A stretch of DNA of 64,000 nt. Source: Pyrenophora tritici-repentis. Lineage: Eukaryota; Ascomycota; Dothideomycetes; Pleosporales; Pleosporaceae. The notes beneath the pieces were generated by a model. The model did no database searches and was not told the origin of the DNA. It saw nothing but the letters and a program-made list of their open reading frames with translations. The stretch is taken from positions 2,108,001 to 2,172,000 of the forward strand of contig NC_089391.1 of assembly GCF_003171515.1 (NCBI RefSeq), written 5' to 3'. Shown here piece by piece: positions 36,166 to 46,948 of the stretch (positions are counted from its first letter, which is position 1; each line of letters begins with the position of its first letter). The translations under genes were made by a program, and so were the position numbers.

Positions 36166-36409
36166 GTGGGGACGATCGTGTAGTCTGCCGAAGGGTGTCT
36201 GGGTATCTTCCACTTTTGAGAGCAGTTTCATTACAGATCATTTCAGGATTAATTAACGAAAATACTACGAGGCATGCGAAATAGAAACAATGGTGAAAAG
36301 CGCTTACGGACCAACTGTTTTAGTCACGTGACAAGCCCTTTCACCGTCCAAGTGTAGCCACTCACGCATGACCTTTACTCCGCATATAAATAATTATTCA
36401 TATAACCAG

Positions 36410-37192
36410 TTACAAGCTTATATTCGACATCTCCTGGTCCAAAACCTCCAATCCCACATCCAATGTACTGATACTTAGTAATGTCGCCAGCTCCATAACC
36501 TCCATGAGTTCTTCCTTGGTACCTCCAAGATCAAGCACATTCCTTATATGCAGTCTCAACCCCGGCGAGTACATATGTGTAGCCGACGCATCAAATGCAC
36601 AGTATATCAGCTCTTTGACCTTTGGTTCCAACACACCCTTTCCACCCTCATTAGTCCACGGCACCGAACTAAACTCTGTATACGCTTTGAAAAAATCGGG
36701 CGCGAGTACAAGCATTTGCTCCCACATTTTGTGCCAGTAGCCGCGTTTAGCTTCGAAGTCGGCTTTTAGAGCGAGTTGGTGAGGGCTCATGGTTGCGATG
36801 TCTTCTGGTAAGGCTTCGCCGCGTTCCTCGAGGACTTCGAATAGGAGAGGCAGACCGGTGGTAGCAGCGTGTATGCCAAGGGCACTTGTAAGACAGAGTG
36901 TTTCGACGATTTCCTCACGTGTAGCACCTGCGGCTAGAGCGGCGCGTGTGTGTCGATGGATGTTGGGGAGATGCAGATGCGTCGATGCTGCACTCACGGC
37001 GAGAGAGATCAGAGCTTGGATTTTGGGTGAGAGATGACTGGTCTTTTTCGGTGCTGCTGTTAGGCGTACAGACGCAGCGAACATCTCTGGTGAGTGAATG
37101 AGCATTCTAGCCCAAGATTCGTCAAATGCTGCGCTACCGAACTCGGCATCAAAAACCTCCTTGAGCTTCTTTTGTTCTGGTGTGAAAACCAT
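36410..37192 (-). CDS. Carboxymuconolactone decarboxylase-family protein
   Basis: 260 residues, single exon, ATG at 37192. Two CMD/AhpD-like helical repeats: residues about 50-125 (SPKIQALISLAVSAASTHLH...IHRHTRAALAAGATREEIVETL) and about 175-250 (EPKVKELIYCAFDASATHMY...LRLHIRNVLDLGGTKEELMEVM). The family includes 4-carboxymuconolactone decarboxylase and AhpD-like peroxidases. The AhpD CxxC pair is absent, so a peroxidase role is unlikely. It lies head to tail beside the metallo-hydrolase gene and near two HIBADH-like genes, which suggests a catabolic role; the reaction is unknown. Confidence 0.85.
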   Translation of the reverse strand: MVFTPEQKKLKEVFDAEFGSAAFDESWARMLIHSPEMFAASVRLTAAPKKTSHLSPKIQALISLAVSAASTHLHLPNIHRHTRAALAAGATREEIVETLCLTSALGIHAATTGLPLLFEVLEERGEALPEDIATMSPHQLALKADFEAKRGYWHKMWEQMLVLAPDFFKAYTEFSSVPWTNEGGKGVLEPKVKELIYCAFDASATHMYSPGLRLHIRNVLDLGGTKEELMEVMELATLLSISTLDVGLEVLDQEMSNISL

Positions 37193-37711
37193 CTCGAACC
37201 GTTATACCACAAGCAGGTTGGCGAATTACGGTGAGAGTAATGGGTTGTGCGTGTTCGATGTCCTGTAAGGGGTAGTGTCGTCGCAAAGATTTCGCAGTGT
37301 CGGACTATTACTGCTTAGTTCATTCACACGCTGGGGTCTATCTAGTGGCTAATCCCATTGATACGTATGCCTAAGCGATCCTCGCTGGCCAAACTGTATT
37401 TTGTATACGATTTTCAGTCAGCAGCTGGGAACTTCGGGTCGGCGCGGACCCCCCGAAATTGTAGTCTCAGATTATTGCGCCAATTACGAGACCCCACTTT
37501 CCCCGCTCGTATTAACGCTCGTGCTAAGGGGGGGCGTAGGGATCGACGTCCCACATCACTGAAGGACTTGGACTTGTAGTCAGGCCAATACCGTTGGTGG
37601 GCCTGATGTTGAGCGCAGGAATGATCATACTTGCTTGTGAAAAGGCATGATCCTGATTGTTCAGGTTCATCCTGACATTCATAGTTGATGTTGCTCCGAA
37701 CAGCTCACTCC
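37193..37711. other. Promoter-containing spacer with an inverted repeat
   Basis: 519 bp upstream of the CMD-family gene. It contains an interrupted palindrome at 37433-37457: TTCGG, then GTCGGCGCGGAC, then CCGAA, that is, nested inverted CGG/CCG half-sites of the kind bound by fungal zinc-cluster factors. No gene. Confidence 0.4.
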
Positions 37712-38747
37712 CTAGTCAGCGCCGAAATATCTCACCTTGTTGGCCGGGTTATCGTCCCACTCGATATCGTGCGCAAAAATAACCTCGACTCCCTTCTGCT
37801 CTAAAATTCTTATCCTCTCAATCGTCTCTTCGGCTACTTTTCGATCAGCGTGGATGCAGCAAGTGTGCCCATTTGAATCATTCCATTCCCCGATCGCTTT
37901 CTCGCCGGTTAGCAGTCGTCTATCGTGGCAAGCATCGCCGCCCATGTAAATTTGGTGGCTTTCCGATGTCCTTGCGAGAAGGTTGATGTGACCCGGAAGA
38001 TGACCGGGTGCATTGACGATTAACAGTGATCCGTCGTTGAAGACATCCAGAACATGTGGGAGATGGCCATGCGCACGCCATGAGCCTCTGAAGCTGACAT
38101 CACCCGGTAACCTGCTCGGGCAGTCTTTGTTTTGTGTATCGGCCGAAGGTTCCGATAACTCAACAGTCCGTTCCCGTGGCAAGAGATTGCTTTCAAAGAA
38201 GGAGTGGCCTCCGCGAAAAGATATGGAAGCTCCATCCAGCAGAGCAAGTGCTCCATGACCGACGATAAAGGTGGATTTTGGGAAGTCTCGAGGCTCGCCG
38301 ATGTGGTCCCAATGTACCTATCGCCACCGTGTTATTCGCCACTCTAAGACATAAGCATATCATATGGCTTACATGCGAGTATATCACATAGTCGATATCA
38401 TCAGGAGAGAGGCCACCCTTTGCAAGACTCTTGACAACGTCTGGGTCCGTGGTGATTGGCTGCCTTGTTTCAAGGTGCTGTTGTATCGGCATTGCATACT
38501 CCTTCACATCCTTTCTTATTCCAAGATCAAAGACGATACGCGTCCGTTCTCCAGTGGTTTGATTGATATGCTGTATCAAAAACGCTAGAGATGGGACAAT
38601 TCGGCGGGCGTTCGGGGAGGCGGGGTGGACAAATTGGTACTCTGGAAGTGAGAAGTAGCCACACGACAAGGCGTGCACTGTGACAAAGGACGTTATCTGG
38701 TACCTAGAGCAATGAAATGTACCGTTGGAAGGTGGTTGATGCCTCAT
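37712..38747 (-). CDS. Metallo-beta-lactamase-fold hydrolase, lactonase-like
   Basis: Exons 38747-38373 and 38317-37712 with a 55-nt intron, giving 326 residues. The splice rebuilds the metal-binding motif H125-V-H127-W-D129-H130. Further ligands appear as NAPGHLPGH, GGDACHD and the late FAHDIEW, as in MBL-fold lactonases. Such enzymes open lactone or lactam rings with two zinc ions; fungal relatives degrade plant or microbial lactones and lactams. The substrate cannot be read from the sequence. The first 25 residues are less typical, and the true start could be an internal codon. It is divergent from the intact HIBADH-like gene. Confidence 0.88.
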
Positions 38748-39143
38748 ACTGATGATTATCAGGTCCGAAAAACTGTATCTAGGTAGCGGGCAGGAAATCG
38801 AAGTGGTAGGACGTTTGAAAGACAGGATGCTGAAGGGCTATACACATCCCAAAAACTGGAAATTGAAAGGTTCAGCATGTGAAATCTGTCCGGTATAATA
38901 TTCGTCCATGGTGTGTAGGCTTGCATGAACGCCACAGCCCCGAGAATGGGGTAAGAAGAACTACCGATAATATGTTGGAGTAGCGTACCCCACTTTGTTA
39001 GCCGCCGACCGCTCACAACGCGTATGTTGGCGCAGTTTACTTTAGGACACTGTCGAAGCTAGTAGTGTCACAAACCTGCCAGTTGTGTCGTACCGACATA
39101 TCTCCCACCTCAGCCCTAACGGCTCGCCTTTTCAAACACAAAG
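38748..39143. promoter_or_regulatory. Bidirectional promoter, MBL hydrolase and HIBADH-like gene
   Basis: 396 bp between divergent starts. No clear TATA or repeated operator was recognised. A shared regulator is plausible from the layout only. Confidence 0.4.
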
Positions 39144-40162
39144 ATGTCGCGACCTGACCAATGGAAGAAGCTAGGGTTCATTGGCCTTGGAGCCATGGGC
39201 AGACCAATGATGTCTCACCTTGCAAGAAAGCTACCGGCGGACTCGAACATATGGGTCTATGATGTGGTAGAAGACTTGATAGATGAAACGTGTACAGAAT
39301 TCCCCGATCGTGTGTTCAAGGCAAAAAGCGTAAAGGATGTCGCAATACAAGCTGTATATCAACCCTGTACTGCACGAAACAAAGGCTGATGGATATACAG
39401 GATACAATCATAACCATGGTGCCCGAAGGCGCGCATGTGCGCTCTGTGTATCTTGATCCCGAGAATGGCGTGTGCAGCACTGATATTTCGAACAAGCTTC
39501 TCATCGACTGCTCCACGATAGACACGGCGACAAGTTTGGCTGTCAAAGACCACATCTCCGAAGAATTCCCATCGGCTTTATTCTACGATTCTCCTGTCAG
39601 TGGCGGTGTCATAGGAGCTGTCAAAGGCACGATCGCCTTTTTCTTGGGCTGCGCGGAGTCAGACCCGAACATAGAGCGGCTCACGTATCTTATGGGGCTC
39701 ATGGGTGGTCAAGTCATACCTTGCGGTGGACCGTCACTCGGCCTCGCCGCGAAGCTATCGAACAACTACCTCTCTGGCGTAATTGCGATAGCTTGCTCGG
39801 AAGCTTTCGACATGGGAATGCGCAGTGGGCTGGATCCTCGTACTTTGGCCAAGGTGTACGCCGCAGGTACTGCTCAAAATACCATTTGCGACAAGTTTTG
39901 TCCTGTACCGCATGTTTATCCCGAAGCTCCATCTTCAGGGGGATGGAAACAAGGCTTCAAGGTACAATTGATGCGAAAAGATTTTGGATTGGCCGTGGAC
40001 ATGGCGAAACGCGTAGGGGCACGGAACGTGTTGGGTGACGTTGGTTTGGAAACGTATGACGGCGCTGCCAAAGATGCCCGTTGCAGGGATCTAGACTCTC
40101 GTGTGGTTTACCGCTATCTGGGTGGTAGGGAGGATTGGCAACCCAAGTCCAACGGAGCGTGA
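39144..40162 (+). CDS. 3-hydroxyisobutyrate dehydrogenase-like
   Basis: Exons 39144-39353 and 39401-40162 with a 47-nt intron (GTATAT...ATACAG), giving 323 residues. It is a beta-hydroxyacid dehydrogenase: NAD loop FIGLGAMG (residues 12-19), DTIITMVPEG at the first-domain end, substrate motif DSPVSGG (133-139), and catalytic K188 in KLSNNYLSG. These enzymes oxidise 3-hydroxyisobutyrate or related hydroxyacids with NAD(P)+. The acidic VYDVVED after the Rossmann beta-strand may favour NAD. The copy is intact, in contrast to the decayed relative at 35130. It lies 131 bp upstream of a CMD-family gene on the same strand. Confidence 0.9.
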
Positions 40163-40292
40163 TCGGCAGGTGGAGGCAAAACGTTGCGTCATTTTCTCGT
40201 TGGGTGTGCATACAATGTAGATAGATGATGTGGGTGAGGGCTGGAGAAGTTGGGGAAGTTTGGGGTAGTGGGGGCTCGGCTGTGAATCAACC

Positions 40293-40913
40293 ATGTTCCG
40301 GCGGGGCCTACGTGCTCCCATGCAAAAATTCTTCTGTTCAACAACATCCATCTTGCAAGTTCCTTTGGGCTCAAGCTCCGCACAAAGTTTGTTAGGCCTT
40401 GCAGTGTCTAAGCCACCAGATCTGCTGCCCGTCTTACGACCGACCGATCGATCGCCGAATATGTCGACCGATCCGAAATATGATGAGCTGCATAAGCAAC
40501 TCTTTGAAGAGGGGCTCAAAGTAAGACGGAGTGTCGTGGGCGATGAATACGTTAACCGTGCACTGGAGAATGGCTCGACCGAGTTCTCACGAGCTGGTCA
40601 GGAGCTCGTCACGGAGATGTGCTGGGGCTATGCTTGGACGAGGCCAGGGCTGGACAAGAAACAGAGGAGCTTGATCAATATCGGTATGCTCATGGCACTC
40701 AACCGCGCCCCTGAGCTGGCGGTTCACGTCCGGGGGGCTAGGAACAACGGACTGTCGGAGCTTGAAATCCGGGAGGCAATTATCCACGCGACAACATACT
40801 GCGGCGTGCCGGCTGGCGTCGACGCGATGAAAACGGCTGAAAAGGTTTTGAACGAAATGGCTGAGAAGGGTGAGATGCCGCGTGAATTGGGCAACAGAAG
40901 CGAACGGGCGTGA
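40293..40913 (+). CDS. 4-carboxymuconolactone decarboxylase-like protein
   Basis: 206 residues from the ATG at 40293, or 150 from the ATG at 40461 ([10 protein letters not shown]), where family members usually begin. The upstream 56 residues ([14 protein letters not shown]...) are basic and Ser-rich, so they could be a mitochondrial presequence or simply untranslated. The core matches CMD proteins: [27 protein letters not shown], the motif [32 protein letters not shown], then [18 protein letters not shown]. Known members decarboxylate gamma-carboxymuconolactone in the protocatechuate branch of the beta-ketoadipate pathway. Whether this one does so is inference. Confidence 0.85.
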   Translation: MFRRGLRAPMQKFFCSTTSILQVPLGSSSAQSLLGLAVSKPPDLLPVLRPTDRSPNMSTDPKYDELHKQLFEEGLKVRRSVVGDEYVNRALENGSTEFSRAGQELVTEMCWGYAWTRPGLDKKQRSLINIGMLMALNRAPELAVHVRGARNNGLSELEIREAIIHATTYCGVPAGVDAMKTAEKVLNEMAEKGEMPRELGNRSERA

Positions 40914-41339
40914 TGATGGAAGGTGGCGCGTTGCGTGGCGTCAGGCTCGGAAGGATCCTGCCGGGCTACCGACAGCAGGTTCGACAGCTGTATCAGACTT
41001 CATCGACACCATCAGCCAGTCAGTGATGCATTGCAATGTAAAATCATTTACAATAATTGTGTTCTTGAATTCCTAAACATTGAAGACAGAACACGTGCGG
41101 CCGAGGCTGGCGCAGACGGGCCGGGAGTATGATTGGCAGTATTGTCGCTTCACCCCGCATATGAGCCGTCTCATCTCCGCACTTCATTCTCTTCCCCACA
41201 CTCGCACGCATCTTTGTGAGACACGACTCGACAGTGGCCAGGCTGTCTCCAGCTCCTTGATGCTGCACCAATATTGAATACCACTAACCGACCAATCGCA
41301 AGTAGGCGTAGTGTGGACGCGAGGTACGATTGGCACTCG
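40914..41339. other. Spacer upstream of the C2H2 regulator
   Basis: 426 bp, presumed 3' end of the CMD-like gene and promoter of the regulator. No signals recognised. Confidence 0.4.
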
Positions 41340-44028
41340 ATGGAGACAGCCACCAACGACGAGCATGTCCCACAGCAAGCTCAGTCTGGAAAAAAGGAGA
41401 AGCGGTTTCAATGCTCACACTGCCAAAGGGCCTTTGCCAGGCTCGAGCACCTACAGCGCCACGAGCGCATTCGTAAGTCGTACGGCACGAATGGCGAGCC
41501 ATCTCTGACATGTGTCAAGATAGCGGTGTGAAGCCTTTTCGGTGCTCGGAATGTAGCTATTCATTCACTCGCAGGTAAGATACGTCTCCTTTTCCAATTC
41601 CAATAGCTTATCTTTGGTTTCAAGTGATCTACTCGTCCGCCATGAGCGACTCACTCATCGCAAGGATCAGAACAACCAGCAGAACCAGCAGAACCAACAA
41701 CAAAATCCGACTGAGAGAGTTCCCAGTCCAGCTGAAACTCGAACACTAAAACGCATGCGCCAAAGTTTCGATGCCGGTTCCAGACGTCCAGTGCCAGAGA
41801 TACCCAGTATGATGTCCTCGCCTGCCATGCTGGACATGCAGTCCTCTCAACACCAGCCTGAGATGTCACATGCCTCGATGACTTTTGGCCAAAACAGTGG
41901 ATACTCCCTGACAGCTCTATCTATGGCTGCCGAGTATCAGGCACTTCAAGGTAGTATGGAAAACGGAACGGCCCATGATGCGATGCCGACACCGATGCCT
42001 TCACAGCCTGCACCCGTTGCTGGCACGTCGCATTTCCCACACACGATAATATCTACAGAACATGCCGCTCAGATGTACGAGTCTACGTTTGGGGAATCTC
42101 TGGATAGTCTCACCTCGTTTCTTGATAGCGAGCCTTTGAACTCGTACCATTTCGCGTCCCTAATCAACACCGAGCAACCCATGCCATTCTTCTCCCCGGA
42201 TTCATTTGCATATAGCCATCAAGCAATGTCTGAGACTGAGAGGGTAATAGGCCATACACCTAACTGGCGACAAGCTCATGTGGATGAAGCTCCCTCACTC
42301 TCTCGTTTCGGATCTCGTTTTCCTTCCTTACAGCCAGAAGATGTTGCACCCGAGGAGCCTACACACAAGCGATCACTTGCGGATTTATCACACGAAGATC
42401 GCCAGAAGATGATTGAGATGCTCAATCAATTTTCCTCTGTTATTCCCGCAGACTTCGTCCTGCCAACCCGCTTGGCATTATGCAGATATATCGCTGCATA
42501 TATCAACGGCTTCCACGAACACATGCCATTTCTTCACCTGCCTACCATGTCTGTGGATACATGCTCGATCGAATTGCTTCTAGCATTGGCAGCCGTCGGT
42601 GCCCAATACACATTCGAAGGTGAAAAGGGTGTTGAACTATTCAACATCAGCAGAGCGATTGCTACGCATCGTATCAGGAAACGCGATACAAGATTAGTGC
42701 AGCTTCAGTATCAATCCGAGTCAGATTACTCATCGCCGCGCGATGGCGATTCCCAAGGACGTACTCCCCAGCGTAAGAGCTCCGTCTCGGGACCGCTGGG
42801 CTTGCCATCTGACACAGATTCTCCTCTCGGCGAAGATCTCATGCAGACAGCGCAGGCTCTCCTTTTACTGATGGCGCTATGCACCTGGGCCAAACATAGG
42901 GAAATTCTCAGAGAAGCTCTCGCCATCCAGAGTATCCTAGCCACACTCATCCGAGACGATGGGTTAGACATTGAGCCCCTTCACGAAGACATTTCATGGA
43001 CAGATTGGGTCCGACGGGAAACAGTGAAGAGAACAAAGTTCATTGTTTACGGCTTTTCCAATCTGCATTGCATTGTCTACAACATTCCGCCTTTTATGTT
43101 GACAAGCGAAGTTAAGCTTCCGCTTCCCTGTACCGCAGCGGAGTTCAAAGCATCGACTGAGGCTTCCTGGAAGGAGGCCAGAAAAAAGAGTACACCAGAA
43201 GTACTCTTCCAAGATGCCCTGAAGCGTTTGTTCAGCAGACAAGGCCGAGATGTTACAGAGTACAACTCCTCGTCTGGAAACTATGCCCTGATCCATGCGT
43301 TAATACAGCATGTTTTCTTCCTGCGCCAAGTCGCTCGCTGCCGCTTTGAAGGCGCTGGTGATCTGAGCCCCGAAGATATTTCATCGCTGGAGAACGCGCT
43401 ACGTAACTGGCAGATTGGATGGCGACAAAACCCGGAATCGTCACTGAATCCTATGAACCGGAACGGTCCCGTTGCTTTCAACTCGACAGCCTTGCTCCGC
43501 TTAGCATACATTCGCTTGTATGTAGACACTGCAGGGAGAGCCCTAGAAACACGGGATCCTGTGTTAATCGCCAACGCCTTTCGTGCTGGACCCGCCATCA
43601 GGCGCTCGCCAAAGATTACCCGAGCCGTGCTCCACTCGGCTCATGCCCTCTCCATACCAATCAAGATTGGCTATCGTCTTGTCGCGAAGACGCAATCCTT
43701 CATTTGGAGCATCCAGCACTCCTTGTGTACACTCGAGTGCGCATATCTGATGAGTAAATGGCTAGAAGCCCTTTCAGACCCTCACAGAGACCCACCAATC
43801 ACGGAAGACGAGTACAAGATTATCGGAATTGTGAAGAGCATGTTGGATGAAACAGAGTTTGCAATGCCATCGCAGACCGTAGATGATTCACCAAGTTTCA
43901 TGAGACAGCTTAGTGCTGGAGTTCTGCGGGTATGGGCCATGATCTTCAAGGGATCTCAGACGTGGGCCATTGTGGATGTCATTGGAAGCTCTCTCAACCT
44001 GTATGCCGATATGTTGGAATCTGGATGA
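41340..44028 (+). CDS. C2H2 zinc finger, fungal-trans-domain transcription factor
   Basis: Exons 41340-41472, 41520-41574 and 41625-44028 with introns of 47 and 50 nt, giving 863 residues. Splicing rebuilds two classical fingers: C25, C28, H41, H45 and C53, C56, H69, H74, joined by SGVKPFR. A Gln/Asn-rich stretch follows (QNNQQNQQNQQQN), then a regulatory middle part. From about residue 340 a fungal-specific transcription factor domain begins (RLALCRYIAAYINGFHEHMPFLHLPT). This two-finger plus fungal_trans layout is a known class of nuclear regulators. It ends the run of catabolic genes and is the natural candidate for their control; that link is inferred from position. The start is the first ATG in frame. 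Confidence 0.9.
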
Positions 44029-44149
44029 GCGAAGCCCCCGGGTGGAATAGATAAAAGGCTATATTTTCAAAATGTCGACCCTTGCTCGCTCTCATGCTTC
44101 TGCTGACACTTGATGATGTGAAAACGTTAATTCACACGAGCAAAGTGAA

Positions 44150-44770
44150 TATAAAAGTGATTTAATCCTTGCGCCAAGGGGGCATCTCCTGCCTCGATGC
44201 CAGTGACTTTGTATTCCAACACCTAGATGACTGAGACCACCACCGGCGCCTAGAATACCGACTCTATCGCCATTCCCAAGTCCGCATCTCTTCAAAGCCC
44301 CGTATATGGTTACTCTAGTGCACATCAAGGATGCAGTTTCTACAGCCTTCAAACCACCCGGTATGGGAGCGACCTATATCGCATCTACAACAGCGTATTC
44401 GGCGAACCCCCCATCTCTACTCAACCCGTTGTACTTCGCGGCAACACAGTTGACAGAATACCCCTCATGGTCCATGCCAACGGGGTCTATCATGCGTTCA
44501 TTCCTACACTCGAAGCACTCGCCGCAAGCATGGGCTGAGCGACGGGGCACACCCACCCTTGCCCCGATGTTCAAAACCAGCGCTTTGGCGCTGGGGAGTG
44601 GAAGCGTAAAACTACTGTTCCGGTGAACTCGCAGCAGCCAATGTGTGGGAATGATTTGGCTAGGCCTGGCATCTAGCCTGGTGCAAGGACGTAATCCGTG
44701 TGGCAATATGAGGCCGCGCCCACCTTGATGAGGATATCGTGTGGTCCTGCAGGTATGTGTATGAGAACAG
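44150..44770 (-). pseudogene. Zinc-dependent alcohol dehydrogenase, decayed
   Basis: Minus-strand fragments of a medium-chain ADH in order: a piece like PSQIIPTH, then GARVGVPRRSAHACGECFECRNE (structural-zinc cysteine loop, partly lost), DGGFAEYAVVDAI, a stop, VAPIPGGLKAVETASLMCTRVTIYGALKRCGL, and the cofactor loop GILGAGGGLSHLGV, after which the homology ends. One clear in-frame TAG (about 44378) and apparent frameshifts near 44600 make it non-functional, and the C-terminal third is missing. It lies just downstream of the regulator and may be a lost member of the same gene group. Confidence 0.75.
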
Positions 44771-44779
44771 CGCATAGTT

Positions 44780-45555
44780 TTTACGGTTCTCTGTAGGCTT
44801 CTAGACGGTGTGCCTGCATTGCATCTGGGAGAGTGGGTGACGTTATGGTTTACAGGCTCGAGGGTGTGATGAGCTCGTACTAAAACCGGGGAGGTGTTTT
44901 GTTCAAGACCGCAACATTCTCAGACATGTTTCGGTCAGCGACACAAGTATTCTTGCCTTATTCTGTGGCTTCTCGAAGGGAACGATGCCATATGTGGGTG
45001 TGGTGTACCGGGTAGGCACGCAAGAGCGACATCGTGGGGGCGGCCTGTTGGCAATGAGTGAGGCGGCAGTGGATAGGTGTGCGTCTGGAACGAGTCTGAG
45101 AATCTTTTGGTAGCACCAAGCGCCTTCGTGATCGAGATATTAGAGTGCTTGTTGCTTTTAGACAGCAGATTGTCAGTGAGAACAACGCGGTGTAGAGAAG
45201 TCTTGAGGACGAGAAACATGCGACGGACACTCGCGATGGATGCCAGCTCACCAACATCACTATTGTCATGTCTGCCATAACGGATCAAGAATTGTGGGTT
45301 GTTGAGAATCATGTGGGCACTCTCTATGTTTCTCGTAAGAGGTGCTCTCTTTCACCGCGACTCTGCCCCAGTTTTTTCGCCACCGCGACTATTGTGCAAA
45401 CGGAGCATTTCTCTCACCTCGCACATCTAAGCGAGTGTTCCCCATTAAGCTCCTCCCACAGCCCATTTAAAGCGACGACCTCACCTGGGTGACTCGGTGT
45501 ATCTGTCACCATCTTTTGACACAAGAACACCACCACCACCACCACCGCCACCACA
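44780..45555. other. Spacer with a CAC trinucleotide run
   Basis: No supported gene. A 125-codon minus-strand frame (44935-45312) has no recognisable motif. The last 30 bp (45526-45555), directly before the next ATG, are an ACC/CAC repeat in the presumed 5' leader. Confidence 0.4.
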
Positions 45556-46566
45556 ATGAATCTGCATAAAGATCAGCTCGTGGAGCTTTACACAAAAGCC
45601 ATAAAGGACCTCAATATCAAGACATCCCGCATCCCAGCGCGCGCCTTCCCATCCGGCCGTAAGCCAACCATACGCGACATTTATGAGCGGCCGCACACGC
45701 TCTACCGTCCCGAGATCCACCCTAATCTACAAATCTTCTTTTTCTTCGCCCACTACAACAGCTTTGTCGCGGCCAACTTCCGTGCCCGTAAGCTGGAGCA
45801 GGCTGTGATCGTCACTATGGCCATCTGGTATTGGCAGATGGATCAACTACACTCCCTCACCCTCTCGCACCAGGTCACCCGCTTCAATGTCTTACTCGCC
45901 CACATTGCAGTATCATCGCCCTGCGCAGAGCAAGATCTTGGATCTGGTCTTTACCACTTCTTGACAAATTTCGTAATGGCCTGGCTAGATGCGGCGCTGG
46001 GCGTCAAGCACGGCGAAGACCTTACACGCGACTACTTCATCACGAGAGTCTGGAAGAAAGGCATGTACGATCTCGTGCGCTGGCGGCCCATGCAGATCTC
46101 CCGCATGAAGGCAGCGGTCAAGAAGTTGGAGACAGTGGTTCCTGAGTGCACCGTTTCAGGCGAACAATTCTGGGAGGAGGTTGTCAACAGGCCAGTCGAG
46201 GAGCATAGAAAACATGGTCGCGTGTGGGCCATGCAGTACATAATATACATGGAACGCAAGGCCGAGGGATTCAAGAAAGATGACCAGCTTCGCCAGGCTG
46301 ATGAGAACCTGAGCAGCGGCGACTTTGCTGGCGCGTTCGCTGGCCTAGGGGTCGGGGATGAGGCTCCGGACTGCCTCAGTGAAGAGTTATTCGAGAGGGA
46401 GGAGGTCAAGGCGTTATTGGTTGACGTGGAGGACGTTATGGTGCAGCAGCCGGAGGAGAATGTGCCGTGGATGGACCCTTCAGCGGCAATTGATGTTCTT
46501 GAGGGAAATATTGATGGCGTAGGTGACCTCATGAGGACCATGGAGTCATCATTCCTAATCATGTAG
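45556..46566 (+). CDS. Hypothetical protein, 336 residues
   Basis: Single exon, ATG at 45556 right after a CAC-rich leader. The family was not recognised. Visible features: no signal peptide; a well-mixed, probably globular N-terminal two thirds rich in aromatic residues (LQIFFFFAHYNSF, MAIWYWQMDQLHSL, KKGMYDLVRWRPMQI); and an acidic C-terminal third (GVGDEAPDCLSEELFEREEVKALLVDVEDVM) with no cysteine motif. Length and balanced codon use suggest a real gene. A role in the neighbouring catabolic group is not indicated. Confidence 0.75.
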   Translation: MNLHKDQLVELYTKAIKDLNIKTSRIPARAFPSGRKPTIRDIYERPHTLYRPEIHPNLQIFFFFAHYNSFVAANFRARKLEQAVIVTMAIWYWQMDQLHSLTLSHQVTRFNVLLAHIAVSSPCAEQDLGSGLYHFLTNFVMAWLDAALGVKHGEDLTRDYFITRVWKKGMYDLVRWRPMQISRMKAAVKKLETVVPECTVSGEQFWEEVVNRPVEEHRKHGRVWAMQYIIYMERKAEGFKKDDQLRQADENLSSGDFAGAFAGLGVGDEAPDCLSEELFEREEVKALLVDVEDVMVQQPEENVPWMDPSAAIDVLEGNIDGVGDLMRTMESSFLIM

Positions 46567-46738
46567 CCAGTGGTTAGCCTTCTCATTACACGTCAAGTAC
46601 ATAGCTTGTACCGGATTCATACAGACTCCTTCCGTCAGAGAAGTTGGTAGATTGTAATATACACCACCTCCCGTTCATGCCATACACAATCCCCCTGATG
46701 CAAATGAGAAATTCACATGTGCTTGATTGTATTGGGTG

Positions 46739-46879
46739 TTGGATTTTCGCTTCCAAAAGGTACCACATGTCAGACCAGAGCTTTCACATGCAAGATGAGG
46801 TGGTGAGATGACCGGGTAAATCCGAAAAGAATCTAAAAAAAAGCCCTCGCAGGATCAAGGGAGCGTGCATGCAGATGCG
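46739..46879 (+). repeat. Dispersed repeat, copy B
   Basis: Second copy of the repeat at 18851-18979, same orientation, with the same ordered blocks and diverged spacers. It lies between the ends of the genes at 45556 and 46949. Confidence 0.8.
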
Positions 46880-46948
46880 AAGTGGGGGGATTCGTTGCGA
46901 ACCCCTCTGATCACTCAGCCCACCCCCATCCCATCTCGACCTCCCCAC

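Noticed and set aside
38759..39016. 85-codon frame in the divergent promoter of the MBL and HIBADH-like genes
   Set aside because: No protein features, and it occupies the shared promoter.
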